From: Saturnia japonica
Taxonomy: Eukaryota > Arthropoda > Insecta > Lepidoptera > Saturniidae
NCBI GenBank assembly: GCA_033032175.1
Contig: CM065304.1
Span: 12,586,001 to 12,650,000, forward strand
Reading direction: 5' to 3'
Length of the DNA: 64,000 nucleotides
Made by a program: the position numbers and the translations under genes. Below the pieces are notes generated by a model. That model searched no databases. It saw nothing but the letters and a program-made list of their open reading frames with translations, and had not been told where the DNA came from. This document shows positions 1 to 12,318 of this stretch, one piece after another. Numbering within the stretch: the stretch's first letter is position 1; every line of letters starts with the position of its first letter.

Positions 1-1650
1 GGGTTTCCTAGAGCAAACGAGGGAAATAATACGTCTACCCTTCATATGAAAAGTTTAAGGGTAAACGTGTGTTATTTGCAGCTAAAACTAAACCAACATG
101 ATTTACGTGACTTTTACATGTTGTTACCTAAAAGCCTTTACATTGAAACGTTCTTCATGTCTTTGATCTTCTTTCTAATCATGAAAATGTTTAAAATTTC
201 ACTTTTATGTTTACCAAAAATTGTTAGATTTTACTCTGGTAGAGAATATATATAGTATGTACCTAACATAAGATGGATGTTTATAAAAGACAATTGCCTG
301 ATATCATCGTTCAGCTCAAATTACTAATGACAGAAATGTGAAATTTAGAGAGTGTTTTCATTTTGCATTGCAGGCATTATTTAAGAAGAGATATATTGAA
401 ATTTAAATCCTAAGTGTGTGAATGTAGGTGCCAAAGTTTGTATGGTAAATAATATTTCAGCTCGGATTTACTTAAAACTTGATAATAATACTCTTCGGTA
501 AAATTAATGAACAAAATTCTTTATGTGTAGAAACAAAGTAAAAAAGTTTGTATGGGATATATTATTTATTGGATTTATTCTGTGGCCTGTACCAAAGTCA
601 ATTCTAACAGCAGCCTGGTACTTTAGCCCCGAACAGTATAGTCACCAATGTGGTATATAAAGTGTGCTTTATGAATTGTAACATTTTGTCTGTAGCTTTA
701 TTCACAATTCATATAAGTACTTTTTCTAGAATTTTTTGATTTATATACGAACAATAGACACACGAACATATACATGCATGATAAAGAAACCGTAAAAATC
801 TTATAGTCCACTCGAAAAAATCCGAGGGCAGAAATCTAGTTTCAAATAAACTTCTGTTCGATCGTGTTATTTTGTGGTATCTTTATGAAAGAAGAACCAC
901 ATATAAATTATTAAATCACATCAAATTTAACAAAACAACTTACAGATAGTATGACAAATAAATAAAAACAAATATATGCGCAGAATGAGTTTAAAAAAAG
1001 CTAAAAGAATTCTAAGAAATTATTGATAGTGACAGTGTACCTATTGAAAGGGAGTTAGAGGCTTTATCCTTGTCGATATCTAGCGGTCAACCTCCGGAAT
1101 GTATTGATTAAATTTGAGAACCGTCCACTACGCCTACGAATAGAGAGGTATCAATTTCGTGGTCAGTATCAGAAGAATACATTATCATCATTAGTCCGCC
1201 CGTGTTTATCTCCAAAAACGTTGCTGCCTCGCAACTAAAAACTAGAATTTTGATTAGATTTACAAATTTTGCAGCGTTTTATTTTATTCTACTAAAAAGA
1301 AAACTAATGAAGTTTAAGTACGTTATATGTAAGTTTTTTTTTTATTTTTTGAAATAGATTTTAAAGAATATTATTTTACGTTTTCTGAAAGTTTCAATTC
1401 TACCGCGTGTGAAATGCACACAATATGTTTTTTTAATTTTTTCATAATATGTTATAACATATCTAATTTTTTTAATTCCATCAACAATATACGATGGTTT
1501 ATTGGATTCAGAACCATCCATGAAAAGTGTTTTAACTTAGGCATGTGTATTTTTATTTTAATAAAGACCAGTGTCTTTTGCCAATAATTATATATGACGC
1601 TGAGACGTCCTTGCTAACTTTAGGACTCATAAGAGAGCTCAATTACACTT
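1..1650. other. AT-rich non-coding stretch, nothing recognised
   Basis: The short open frames here, such as a 69-codon one at 46-255, have no recognisable domain, and their composition matches the surrounding AT-rich DNA. No terminal repeat, SINE box or LINE motif was seen. Confidence 0.5.
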
Positions 1651-1683
1651 AAAGCGCAACTGAGAGGGTTATAATCGGAGGTT

Positions 1684-2030
1684 TTCTTCGTTATCGAATC
1701 AGAATTAATGAGGAGATCTGCAGAAGAACCAAAGTCATCGACATAGCCCTAAGAATAGTTAGACTTAAGTGACAGTGAGCGGGGCATATCACTCGTAGAA
1801 CGGATGGTCGATGGGGCCAAAGAGTTCTCGAGTGGCGGGCACGTACTGGAACATGCAGCGTGGGGAGTCCCGCCACAAGGTGGATCGACAACTTGGTAAA
1901 GTTTGCGGGAAACCGTTGGATCCAGGCAGCACAGGACCGGTCGTTTTGTTGGATCCAGGCAGCACATGACCGGTTGTTTTGTTGATCCTTGAAAAGGCCT
2001 ATACCTAGTAGTGGACGTAGGTATTTCGGC
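1684..2030 (+). pseudogene. C-terminal end of an RTE-like non-LTR retrotransposon ORF2
   Basis: Translated on the + strand this is the conserved C-terminal tail of RTE-type LINE polyproteins. The order is a RRTKVIDIALRI-like stretch, then AGHITRRTDGRWGQRVLEW, then TRWIDNLVKFAGNRWIQAAQDR. The reverse transcriptase and endonuclease domains are absent, as expected for a 5'-truncated LINE insertion. Two in-frame TGA codons stand where the family has tryptophan (K-W-Q-W-A reads K-stop-Q-stop-A), so the copy is dead. A 33-bp in-frame tandem duplication repeats the WIQAAQDR segment just before the end. Clade assignment to RTE is from memory of the motif set; that it is a LINE tail is secure. Confidence 0.8.
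1916..1988 (+). repeat. 33-bp tandem duplication inside the LINE tail
   Basis: Unit 1 is 1916-1948 and unit 2 is 1949-1981, followed by the start of a third unit (TTGATCC). The units differ at two positions. The period of 33 is a multiple of three, so both copies read as the same 11 residues around WIQAA. Confidence 0.9.
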
Positions 2031-5000
2031 TGAAATATTTGATGATATACAAGCTCTATGTGGTATAACAATATGTTATTTTTATATTGTGGGTAATGGG
2101 TATACAAAAATTCAACTAATTGAAGCATATATAAATAAACATTTATTTTATTTATTTGTAAGTGCTTTAATAGTGTATAGCATTATAAAAGTCTTTATGA
2201 AGTAGGAGAATTAAAAAAATAGTTTCCAAGTGTGTTTGCACTGTTTGCGCGGTATCCGAAACCATTGAAAATTATGTTTTTAGATTAAATATTTGTTTGA
2301 CTAAGCTTCCCTCAAGTATAAATAAACTTTAAAACGGAAACATCATACGTATAAAAATATCATCGAAACAGTCCAAGTAGTCTTAGATTAAATGAATGTT
2401 AAACATTTGAATCCCGATTGTTAAGAAACGGTTTGCGATTCAGTGTTGCCAATTATGCGTGAAAAATAAGATAAAGTTTAAAATGGATACTCATAAATTG
2501 CTCAACAATAATTTACAATGAAGTACTATTAAGTCAATTATCTAATCCTCTATGCATTTAAAAAATTGACTAATTATACATACATACAACAAATTAGCAT
2601 ATGAATATATAAAATGTCTCATGGTTAACATTTAAAAACAAAAAATAAAATACTTTATTTAACTTAGGCTCTATAAGAAGGCATTTATAAGTTATGAACG
2701 TTACAACACGTTTATTCTGAACTGTGTAATTATTGTTTACATTTTAACAAGTATTTCGTAGCAAAAGTGAAAAAATCGTGAAATTTACCATTAATTAATT
2801 CAACTTACACTTCTTCTGCAATAAAAAATAATATAAACATCTGTTTTTGAAAAAATTTACTGCGGAATCTGTATATGTAGATTTACGGTATTAAAATTAT
2901 AGAACATATTGTTACTATGCACGGTTAATAAAATTTATTAACCGTGAATAGTTAAATATTTTACATTTTAGCCAACACGCTGCAGTAAACAGTAATCAAA
3001 GGATTCCTATAAAAAAAGATGAACCAGTTTGTTTGGTACCTAGTAGAGAATCAATCTATGCCAGCCAGTATTTTACACAGTTTGTACCGTAATTTTATTT
3101 TTGTATTATTTTTTTAGACCTGACTATACTGTTTGCTTTAGGGGCCCTGGAGCCTCTGACGGTTTTTACAGCTTGACCGCCTCGTATCTATATTTCTGCA
3201 TATTTTTATAGTATGAAACGTTGTAAATTATCTACCTATATTATATTATTGCTTTCAGTATACTCATACTATCCCCCATTTTCCTATCAGAAAATATCCA
3301 TCATCCAAGAGTTTCTTCATAGAAATTACTTTCAGATATAAGGCCGTCCTTGTCTTTATCTTTCGGTTTATTTTTCGGCTTAAAAGCGAAGCTGCACAAC
3401 CAATATTTCTTGGCATTTATTTTATACACCAAACAATTTTTTTTGATATTTGATTTTATTATGTTTCTACGTTTGGTGGTATCGAACCTGATAGATATGT
3501 CATTATGTTTTAGGTACTAATTTCAAGAAATATTTGTAAATATAGTTCCATGTAATATATTGTACTGTAGGTGAAGAACGCATCTGCTTTTGACAAAAAG
3601 GAATAATAAAAAATTACTATGAAAAAGTTTTTTTCAATTTAAAGTTATTAACAATTTTTAAGTATTTTCAATGGCTGATATTATAGTTTGATTTAAAAAA
3701 ATGAGATAAATAATAGGAAATTAATTTGAACTACGTCGAATTGTAGTATTAATCTGAAAGATTAAATAAATTTTAATGATTATATTTGTATACCATTGCA
3801 AAATCATAATTTAATGTTGTTAAATATTTGAATACTCTAAAATCTACACCTTTACAATAATTTGAAAACACTTGTATTAAACTATAAATTATATTCTGAC
3901 AGTTTATGGGAAGTTATTATGATACACTCGAGTACTAAGGTAATAACTGACATTGAAGAGTACTCAGACAACCATTAGATTCGCAGTCAACACAGAATTT
4001 TACTAAGGGGTCCAAGAAACCCGTGTAATCCGTTTACGCTTCACAAGAGCTACTTGTAAACTTAAATGGCACCGTTTTATCATATATTTTATTACTTGGC
4101 TTTTGTTTTATCTAAACATGTTCTATAAAAGACCCTATATATTACAAAAACAGTATTCCTTTCATCCGTTTCCTTTATAGGAGGTTGATAATGATATATC
4201 GAATTAAAAACCCAATACCGTAATTTCTATGTCGAAAGCTTATCACGAGTTCTACCGTCATTTCTGTAATCTTTTCTTTTTCGATCAACAACACGTTTAG
4301 TGCTATGGGTATTACGTTAAAAAGGATCGTTCTGGTTCAAATAATTCCAGACAAATGAGTTGGAGTGCTTTGATAGTGTCCCGAGCAAACGAGAACGCCT
4401 TGTGTTCCTAGCAGCGTGGCTGTACCCTATTAAGGGCCGCACGCTATAGCGCTTTCAAAACATATGAATAAATAAACACACCTATATTTATGTTTGCAAA
4501 ATAGTAACAGTATGTAACCAGGTTTATTATTTTACTATTTTCTTTTCTATGGAAAGCTGAGCGTAAGCTGCAGTCCTTTCGTTTAAAGTAATTAATGAGA
4601 TTTAAAACTTTATAGCCATGCGAATTTTATTTTAGTTTTCATTTTGTTTGTCTTTGTTCTATTTTTTAGATTGTTTCATTACGGTTATTTTGTGTTTTAT
4701 ATTTTATATGCTGTGCAAACTTTAACAAAATATAATAAAATTGAAGAGCTAATTTAAAAATTCATTAATTTCAATAGCAGTGTTCAAAGAAAAATTAATT
4801 TCGCTTGAAATGTTTAAAAGGCACTTTAAATTATAACAAAGTGTCTTTTTATACGAATTTAATTTCTTTTTCAATGGCTAATTTTATTGAATTTATTCCC
4901 GTCGGATAGTTACAATTATATTTTCAAAGTATAATCTAAATTAAAATTGTTATTAGTATGCCCCTGGGAAATAGATTTATTCAACTGTTCCCAAGAGCGA

Positions 5001-5470
5001 GAGCTAACTTTTGGTACCAAAAGTTACATTGAATAATATAATTTAGGACGACTGCCGATGGATTATAACTACGATAGTCATCGATGTTATTGGATTGCAC
5101 TGTGGTCACCATCAGGTAAAGTCTGATCACACCGCCGTACTACGGTAAAAAAGTTATAAAAAAACCCTTGTGTTGTGTTTCTGCGGAACTTGGATTTCCA
5201 GGAGTCCTTAATATAGGGCGGATCAAGGTCGGCAGCTGTATACTCGATAGGATTTTCCGTTTGCTATATCTCAAAAACCATCCTATTGTTCTCAAACGTC
5301 AAAATCTTAAACACATATCTAAATATTTTAACCACATATAATGTAACGCCCTTAGGGTATAATTAAAAAAAAATCTGCATGATCACCTACGTTATCTAAG
5401 GAACTCTCAGAAAATTTTCGTGCTTCTAGATCCACCGATTTAAGCTGTGCGCTGAACAGTCAGTGTTAGA
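2031..5470. other. Non-coding stretch, mostly unrecognised
   Basis: Apart from the SINE tail at 3113-3187 and a faint repeat scrap near 5086-5160 (a CACCATCAGGTAAAG-like phrase), I see no gene, terminal repeat or RNA feature. Confidence 0.5.
3113..3187 (-). repeat. SINE 3' tail fragment
   Basis: The sequence from TGACTATACTG through GGGGCCCTGGAGCCTCTGA to TTTTTACAGCTTGA matches the tail of the full SINE at 44911-45266 and the fragment at 35583-35650, in the same (minus) orientation. The tRNA-like head is missing. Confidence 0.7.
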
Positions 5471-5473
5471 CTT

Positions 5474-5516
5474 CTTTGGAATTTCTTTTTATTTGGGGCA
5501 GCCCGACTGATGAAAT
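5474..5516 (+). repeat. Left part of an older repeat split by the R1-like insertion
   Basis: The stretch from TTCTTTGGAATTTC through GGGGCAGCCCGACT to GATGAAAT matches 63896-63945 at the right edge of the window. It is continued at 8019 after the retrotransposon, so it is the target into which that element inserted. Confidence 0.75.
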
Positions 5517-8018
5517 TTTTTTTTTTTTACGTGGAGAATCCCGTCATTGCTACACACCAGCCTGGGGGGACGAGTGGTTATGTGGGACTCCTACTCACTA
5601 AAACTCCACGGTGTACCATTGGCCGCCATAGTGGGACGCCACAGGAACTGCGGTTTCATTCTGTTGCGTCGCCTCGGCGGCCGGCCCCAATCGGGCCTCC
5701 GGCGCTAAAGAGAAAAGTCTGGTACAACCCCGACTGTCTCCCAGACGGCTGAACCAGTGCAATGGGAAGACGGGCCCCCGACCCATCTCCCCTTGGTTCA
5801 GCTAGGGCAGAAGAAGGAAGTGAAAAGCGCCTCCTCCTACCACCTACCGACTACGCAACCCCCCTACGGAGGTCTCGGTGCTGGTGCAGCTCTCTTCGCT
5901 GGGTCTGGCGGCTGGTAGGCCGCTCCCCCCATGTAGTGCCCCGACGGCCTGCCGGCGTCGGCACACAAGGAGCAATGCAGCTTTTCACCTGTACACTGTT
6001 GCGCCTTGTGGCCAGGCTCTCCGCAGTGGAAGCACAAGGCTCCTCTATCCACCGCCGTCGATGGGCGCGTGTGGCCCACCTCTATACAGCGGAAACACAG
6101 CATGGGCCCGTCCTCCAGGAGGCGTACTCGCACCGTACTCCACCCAACCCGAAGCTGTTTCGCCTCAATTAAGGCCTTAGCAGCGGCAGCAGGGAGCGAT
6201 AAATGTACCGCTCCACTGCCCCTGCCATAAGGTCGAATTTCCCCCTCCTTAATGAGTGCTGCTTCGCAGCCTCCCTTCGTTGCCGCAGCAAGCACAACCT
6301 GCTGCACCGACACCGTTTCGTCTAGGCCCACGATGCGGATATCGGCCTTTTTGACCGTCCTGGCTATAGTAGCCACGTCAGCCATCGCCACCCGAAGTTT
6401 ATCGGCAAGCCGGTCAACCTGTTCGTCTTCACGGGCACCTGAGATCTCGACATTTCTAGCCTCTGTTGCTGAGAGCCGAAGCGAGATGTTGTCAAGCTCC
6501 AGATCCGACATCACGGCATGTTGCTGTGCCTTCAACAGAGCCACCTTGTAGCTGAGTCCCCCCGCCAGCGCCCCAGGCTGCAGCGTAATAAGCACTGAAG
6601 CAGAGCGCGGTGACGAGGGGAGCTTTATTTTAGCTCTGGTACCCGGCAATTTGGTGATAGAGGCACGAGCCGCTGTTTTAGCGGCCGACGGTTTCGTAGC
6701 TGCGACCTTCTTGGCCTTACGCTTACGGTGGCGACGGGCCACAGTCGTCCACCCTTCCTCTTCAGGTCCCACCATAAGAACGGGATTCGAAGCCAGGACT
6801 GGGGCAGAGTTCAGAGCCGGAAGTGGGTTCCACTCAATCCCTAAAGACTCTGAGGACTTACCTGCAGTTTTACGCCTTGAAGGCTTGGACACTGCGGTAC
6901 CAGAAGACGTCTTATTATCAGTGGCCAAAGGGGGGCGAACCACCTTGGCGGGAAGGAGTCGGCCCTCCAGGGCCTCAATCTGTGCGGTAACGACCTCCCC
7001 CATAGTAACCCGGAGAGACCGTTCCATCCCCGCCATGTGGACTCCGACAGCGTCCACCAACATCTGCTGCAAGGACTCCTGACCTTGGCTGTGATTCGGC
7101 TGCTCTGTCGGCAACGATGGCGCAAGCTGACCCTCCACTCGGCTGCTCAACGAAGAGAGCTCCGCCTTGAGATCTTTGACCTCCTGACGGAGCTTCCTCG
7201 TCTCGCGCCGGAGAATGAGGGTCTCCTTAGCAAGCGACCTTAAACTCTCAGGGTCCTAAGCTAGAGTACTGGTTTAACAGCAGGACAATCTGCCCCATCT
7301 GCCTCCGAAACGACTGCCGCGTGCGTCAGCCCAGTAGATCTTCATCGCCCCGTCTTCATCCTTGCTCCCAACATCTGTTTCCTCACCCAGAGGCGTCCGC
7401 TTTCTGCCGCCAGCAGACCAGTGATGAACGGTGAATCCTTCCAGCGCCGGATCCTTTTCCATCACTACGATGGGTCCTTCAATTGTCCGTTTTGTATTTT
7501 CCTGAGTCGTCCTTTTACTTGCATGAACAGTCCTTATGCATGGTTATCGTATTTTTACCAGAACGCAAAATTCTGCCCCCCGAATACGTGGGGCAGCCCG
7601 AGCCAGGCTCGGGGAGGGATTCTTTCTTCAGCTCCTGTGGAGCTGGTACCCTCCTGGGGAATTTTATTTTTTAAATCTAGCCTTCATTTCTCCATTTTTC
7701 TCCACGTCCAGTTCGCAGTACGCTTGCCGAGATCGGTATGAAACAACTGATCCCGACAGCCGCTACCCGGAACTGGGCCCTTGGGGCTCAAAACTGAGCC
7801 CTCATTGGCCCCAGCCCGGTACTGGGTGCGATGCTCACACGCCACACCCAGGAGCTTTTAACGGCTCTCCAGCCGGCCCTCCAGCCGGCGCTCCTCCACA
7901 GTCCCCTCTTATAAGCAGAGGGGCACCGGGAAGAGCGCTTCAGATATTAGCTGCCTACCAAACTGGTCGACGTTGCTCAGGATGCTCCACGAGGAGGTTT
8001 CTGACATCGCACCCCATT
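5517..8018 (-). mobile_element. R1-clade non-LTR retrotransposon with ORF1 only
   Basis: This is a GC-rich block of about 2.5 kb that stands out sharply from its AT-rich flanks. On the minus strand it runs from a 5' end near 8018, through a 5' leader and a gag-like ORF1 with zinc knuckles, to a poly(A) tract seen as a T run at 5516-5528. The 12-bp phrase GACTGATGAAAT at 5505-5516 is repeated exactly at 8019-8030 and is the target-site duplication. Only about 350 bp separate the ORF1 stop from the poly(A), so there is no room for the endonuclease/reverse transcriptase ORF2. It is therefore a non-autonomous derivative or a copy with a large internal deletion. A mobilising partner element elsewhere is inferred. 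Confidence 0.85.
5864..7255 (-). pseudogene. ORF1 (gag-like, zinc-knuckle) protein of an R1-clade retrotransposon
   Basis: ORF1 proteins of this clade bind element RNA and assemble ribonucleoprotein particles. The open frame runs 464 codons from just after a TAG at 7256-7258. The usual longest methionine start is at 7150 and gives 428 residues, but the preceding 35 codons are charged and heptad-like, so they probably belong to the protein. The centre is basic and the C-terminus carries three knuckle-like motifs: CFRC-IEVGH, where the last Cys is lost; CFHCGEPGHKAQQC, an intact CX2CX4HX4C; and CSLCADAGRPSGH, where the final Cys appears replaced by Tyr. A matching N-terminal segment (EGFTVHHWSAGGRKRTP) lies in another frame at 7274-7465, indicating a frameshift. 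The missing cysteines and the frameshift argue for a decayed copy. Confidence 0.75.
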
Positions 8019-8260
8019 GACTGATGAAATACCTCAACCTTACAAATAATTGTAGCCAAATAACCCTAGTGTTGTCTTCCTACTGTGAATAGGGTTCCCA
8101 GAGCTCCCTGGTAAACATAGGTTGATGTTCGTCAACGCGCTATTGAGAACTCTGGTGTTATAATTGTTTACTATCCGGCCGGGCCGTAAGCGCGTTGCCC
8201 ACCATAGTGGTATTAAAAAAGATGTATACACGGGCGCAATTGTTTTTTGTACGTTCATTA
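8019..8260 (+). repeat. Right part of the older repeat split by the R1-like insertion
   Basis: It resumes after the duplicated target at GATGAAATACCT. About the first 80 bases align loosely with 63937-64000, with the shared skeleton ATTGTAGCCAAATAACCCT versus ATCGCAACCAATAATCCTG. The following GC-rich part (CCGGCCGGGCCGTAAGCGCG) has no partner in the window. It may be the 3' part of a LINE, but no family is claimed. Confidence 0.55.
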
Positions 8261-8519
8261 ATCATTTCACTTAAGTATTTACCAGTTACCTATTTTTATT
8301 TATAGTGCAAAAATATAAGAAATTGAATACCTGCGATGTGTTATTATTTTAATAGTTGAGTAGGCTAGAAAGATTCTGTTGAGTCTTGCTGGGTTCACAT
8401 AGTTTTTTATATTTCAGTTAAGATAGTTAATCAAAATAAATTTATTTATATATTTTATTAAGCTACCAACAAAGCACACACTTCACTAAAATTAAAAATA
8501 CAAATCATGCTTAAATTAA

Positions 8520-8785
8520 ACTGCCTCGTTAGCCTAGTGGTTGTAAGCGCGACTGCTATTAGCGAGGTCCTCGGTTCGATTCCCAGGCCGAGTAAAGTGT
8601 TATTGGGTTTTTCCTATGAAATTCTCAGTAGCAGCTCGGAGTTTGGTTTCGTGTCCGATTAATGGCAATAGGCTCGCCCCCTATTACATGGCTCCCAAAA
8701 CATATTCGGCGAACTGTGGGTGTACATTAGTACACCTCTGCCTAACCCTTCATGGAATTCAGTCGTGATGGTATGTATGATGCTT
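8520..8785 (+). repeat. tRNA-derived SINE
   Basis: The head carries an RNA polymerase III box A-like phrase (TTAGCCTAGTGGTTGTAAGC, near 8530) and a good box B (GGTTCGATTCC, 8573-8583). A body containing GGCTCGCCCCCTATTACATG and GGAATTCAGTCGTGATGG follows. The spacing of the two boxes fits a tRNA-like promoter; the body rules out a plain tRNA gene. Confidence 0.75.
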
Positions 8786-11700
8786 AAATTAAAATCTAAA
8801 TGTTGCCTCAATTAAAGGTTGCTTTGACATGTTAAAAATTAGTAGTGTAAATAAGTTTAAATATACATAAAATCAAGAGAATAGAAACATAGATAAATAA
8901 CTTAACTACTTAGTCATTCGTATAACGAGTCTGTCAAAGACATTAATTATCTTTTGGATCTACGTAACATGTTAGTAGGCAGATCATTAAATTGAACTAA
9001 CAGTAAAATCTGTTATTTAATTAGAAATAAAAAAAATTAAAGTTTTATGTCAGATCTCAGATTTGTATCAAATAAGACTAAAATATTTTATTTTAAAGTG
9101 TTTATTATAATGACATATGAAATTTGGTTTTTGATTGGGTCTAAACATTTGTTATAATTGGATTATAGAAATAGTGCGTAATTCGTATCTTATGCCACTG
9201 TCGTGAACGTGGTAAGTAATTTTAATCCCTTATTTAGTGCATTTCCGTACTTAATATTCACGAAGCGTAACGATTAAATATCCGTATTTTTCGGAAATAA
9301 GAGGTGGTGGAAATCGATCGCTAATCTCATTGAATAATTTAGCGATTTATTTAAGCAATAGAAACCTATCGTCGTCGGTCCCTGTTTTGAGTAGACGCCT
9401 TGAATATAAATCAACCTCTTTACAATAAGGAACGTTATCCATGTTTTTAAAGTAGCAACGAAAATGTTCTGTCCTGCATAACAAAACAACCACAAGCATT
9501 CGTTATTATCTCGCTAATAAAATATTACGCTCTAAATGAATCATTACTGAGCTTAAATATTATTAAAGATTTAGTTCATCGTGCGAATATAACTATATAT
9601 TTTAGTTTACATTTGTCAGTGTACCTATAGTGCTAAACCGTTTAGTAGTTACATGTGATATATAGCGGAGACGTGAAAAACTAGCATTCAATTTTTTTTC
9701 TTTTAGTACTGTGGGTCATAACCTCAGACGCCTTTTACATCTTTATCGTGGCTCGGGAGTGAGGGCTTAGGGTAGCCCAGCCCCGATTGCATCTGACTCG
9801 ATCATATATTACTATTGGCTCTAGAGACTAGACATTACAGCAACCTGAATTTGTATTTACGATCGTGGTTTGTTAAAATTGATTTCTTTAAATATAAAAG
9901 AGTAACTAACTGACTGTCTGACATATCAACGCACAGCCCAAAGCACTAGAGCTAGGACCGTGACAATTTCTTTGCGGGTTCTCGTTACGAGGTAGGTAAG
10001 CACTAAGCAATTATTTTTGGAAATTCAACCCAATTGGAATTCAATTGAATTCGAAGGTGGTTAATAAAGGGATGGAAATTTGTATGAAATACCGTAATAT
10101 TTGAAGATAGATCTATGAAAATCGATATTTAGCAATTAAGTTACAAAGTAAAAAGATGGGACGTAACTATGACTCGAGCGAAGTAGCGGGAAAAGCGCTA
10201 ATAAAATATATAAATACACAGAAGCAACGTGAATTTAGAGATAAATGTTTTTTTTTTTTCGTTTCGTTTGGAATGAGGGGTGTAATTATTAGCCGCTTCG
10301 GAACTCATAAAAGCCAATTTTACGTTTTATATCAATTAGTATCCTTTTTGCAAACTTTTCTCGAATGTAAAATAATTAAAAACATTAATCACCGCTTTTT
10401 GTCTTTTTGAATGTTCTATTTACAAGCGTTTGTAGCGAATTACATTTTACATATTTGTTGGAATATCGCTTTACTATACCGGTAGTGTTATAGACGACAG
10501 TGACCGGAAATAAGCTGCCAGTGAATGTATAATGAATGGTGCTCGAGACTTCGTAGGAGCACATATGAATATCGAAATACGCTTCAGATTTAAATGCTAT
10601 TTTAAATTTTATTTTAATTTTAATTCCGAGAGTGAAGTGCTCTCATAGGAAGTGACAGATTGTGATAACATTCTTGTGCTAGTTAAATAAATAATACGGT
10701 TTTATTTTACTTCAATTTTGCTTTAGTTATTTAGTTAAGGCACCTTCTCCAAAATTGTGGCGAAAGCATGTTACATCGAGGAGAACGTATGTAAAATGTA
10801 ACCTACGATTCTTATTTTTTACTGATTTTTCAGAGATAGAGTTAGAAGTTTTCTACTCTTGGCACTGAAAAAAAAAACTGAAAATTAATGTAGTCGAAAT
10901 GCCTGAAAAATAATGCCAAACCCCCAATTCACATAACCATGTAGTGTCACACTGCATGAGCGAGTAGTAATTTTATTTATTATTGTCAAAATGAAGAGTG
11001 CTTGTAGTATTAATTTTTACATAGTAAAATCTTAGATAGTTTACCATTAAAAAAAGACTAAGTGTATGAAAATATAACCATTCATAAATATTTTACAAGT
11101 TGCTACAAATTGTCACAGCACTTTCCTCATATTCACGTGATCATAAACAAACACAACTGTAAAATCTCGGAACATTTAAATTGTTTACCTGACTCTTGCG
11201 AATATTTCCCATTTTATAGAATGTAAACAGTTTAACTATCAGCTGTCATGTTAGTTATAAAGATTGTAGTGAATATATTTTCATTTGTATCAATCAACAG
11301 ATGGCATTAAAAAAAAGCTTTTAATAACATTTTAAAGCAAACCATTAATTTTAAACTATTTGTTTAACTTCAATAGCGAGGAAGATAAGTTTTAAAATTA
11401 TTTTTGAATAATAAATTTGAATGCAGAATTAACAGGGATGTGGCGTTGCCAAATTACTTTATTCAATTTAGGTCCTACGAAGGCACTTGTGAACATCAAA
11501 ACTGTTCGGAAAACATCCCAGCCAAATCAGTAATGTACTTCGGGACCTTATTACAGAACCTAACACTATTATAGAACAGGTAACCGTTGAATAACACAAC
11601 CTTTATCTAACTGAAATACTTACTCGTCTATATTTTTAAGATTAAGGAATAGATAACTTTACCACTAAATTTTTCTTTTTCTTATAACAGATAAGAAGAC

Positions 11701-11889
11701 GTTGACATTTGACTACGTGCCCCTTTGATTATTAATAGCTAAAGAAATAGCTATTTCCCGTGAATTCGTCTGCGTGTTTTTTTATCGTAGTACGGCAATG
11801 TGAGGCTCTGTAGCTGGTGGTAAGCACAGTGCAATGCCAAAACTTTTGTAAGAAGAACGAAACACACTGTTTATACTATGTCCTTCTAG
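8786..11889. other. AT-rich non-coding stretch, nothing recognised
   Basis: The frames at 9274-9495 and 10156-10410 have no recognisable content. A GC-richer scrap at 9747-9800 (GGGTAGCCCAGCCCCG) is probably a repeat relic but is too short to name. Confidence 0.5.
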
Positions 11890-12195
11890 AGGTCCCATGC
11901 TACCTCTATGCAAAATTTCACTGTAATCAGTTTAGTCGTAAAAAGGAACCAAACAGACAGAGCTACTTTTTTTAAATTCTATAAACTAGCTTCTACAAAA
12001 ATTTTACCTCTGAATTGTGTCCAGGGAAAAATAAAAAAACATGCCATTTACTGGGATAAAAGGGATCCTACGTGTCAATTCAGGTTATAAATTATCTGTG
12101 TGCCTAATTTCCTCTAAAACGTTTCATCCAGTCGTTTTTGCGTAATTGAGTGACAAATACAAACTTTAATATTTACATTATTACTAGGATAATAA
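11890..12195 (-). repeat. Helitron-like or related repeat, 5' terminal part
   Basis: The sequence reads through GGATCCTACGTGTCAATTCAGG, CATCCAGTCGTTTTTGCGT and AAACTTTAATATTTACATTATTACTAGGA. This is the same order as the terminal block of the element ending at 44409. On the minus strand it would be the 5' end. The hairpin and CTAG terminus were not found. Confidence 0.5.
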
Positions 12196-12318
12196 TGTGG
12201 ATTAAGTTCATATATACTATTATTATATTGATAACAGGCTCACCTAAAATAAAAGCGTATTAATAAACATATTTTTAAAGACTACGGAATACAGATAATG
12301 CTCATAGTGAAACTATAA

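Noticed and set aside
1691..2128. Minus-strand 145-codon frame
   Set aside because: The opposite strand holds the recognisable LINE C-terminus; this frame is its antisense shadow.
5762..7082. Several + strand frames of 74-143 codons
   Set aside because: They oppose the ORF1 zinc-knuckle frame and reflect its high GC content. No + strand frame has a recognisable domain.
7421..8024. + strand frames of 106 and 162 codons
   Set aside because: They are antisense to the leader of the R1-like element and have no domain.
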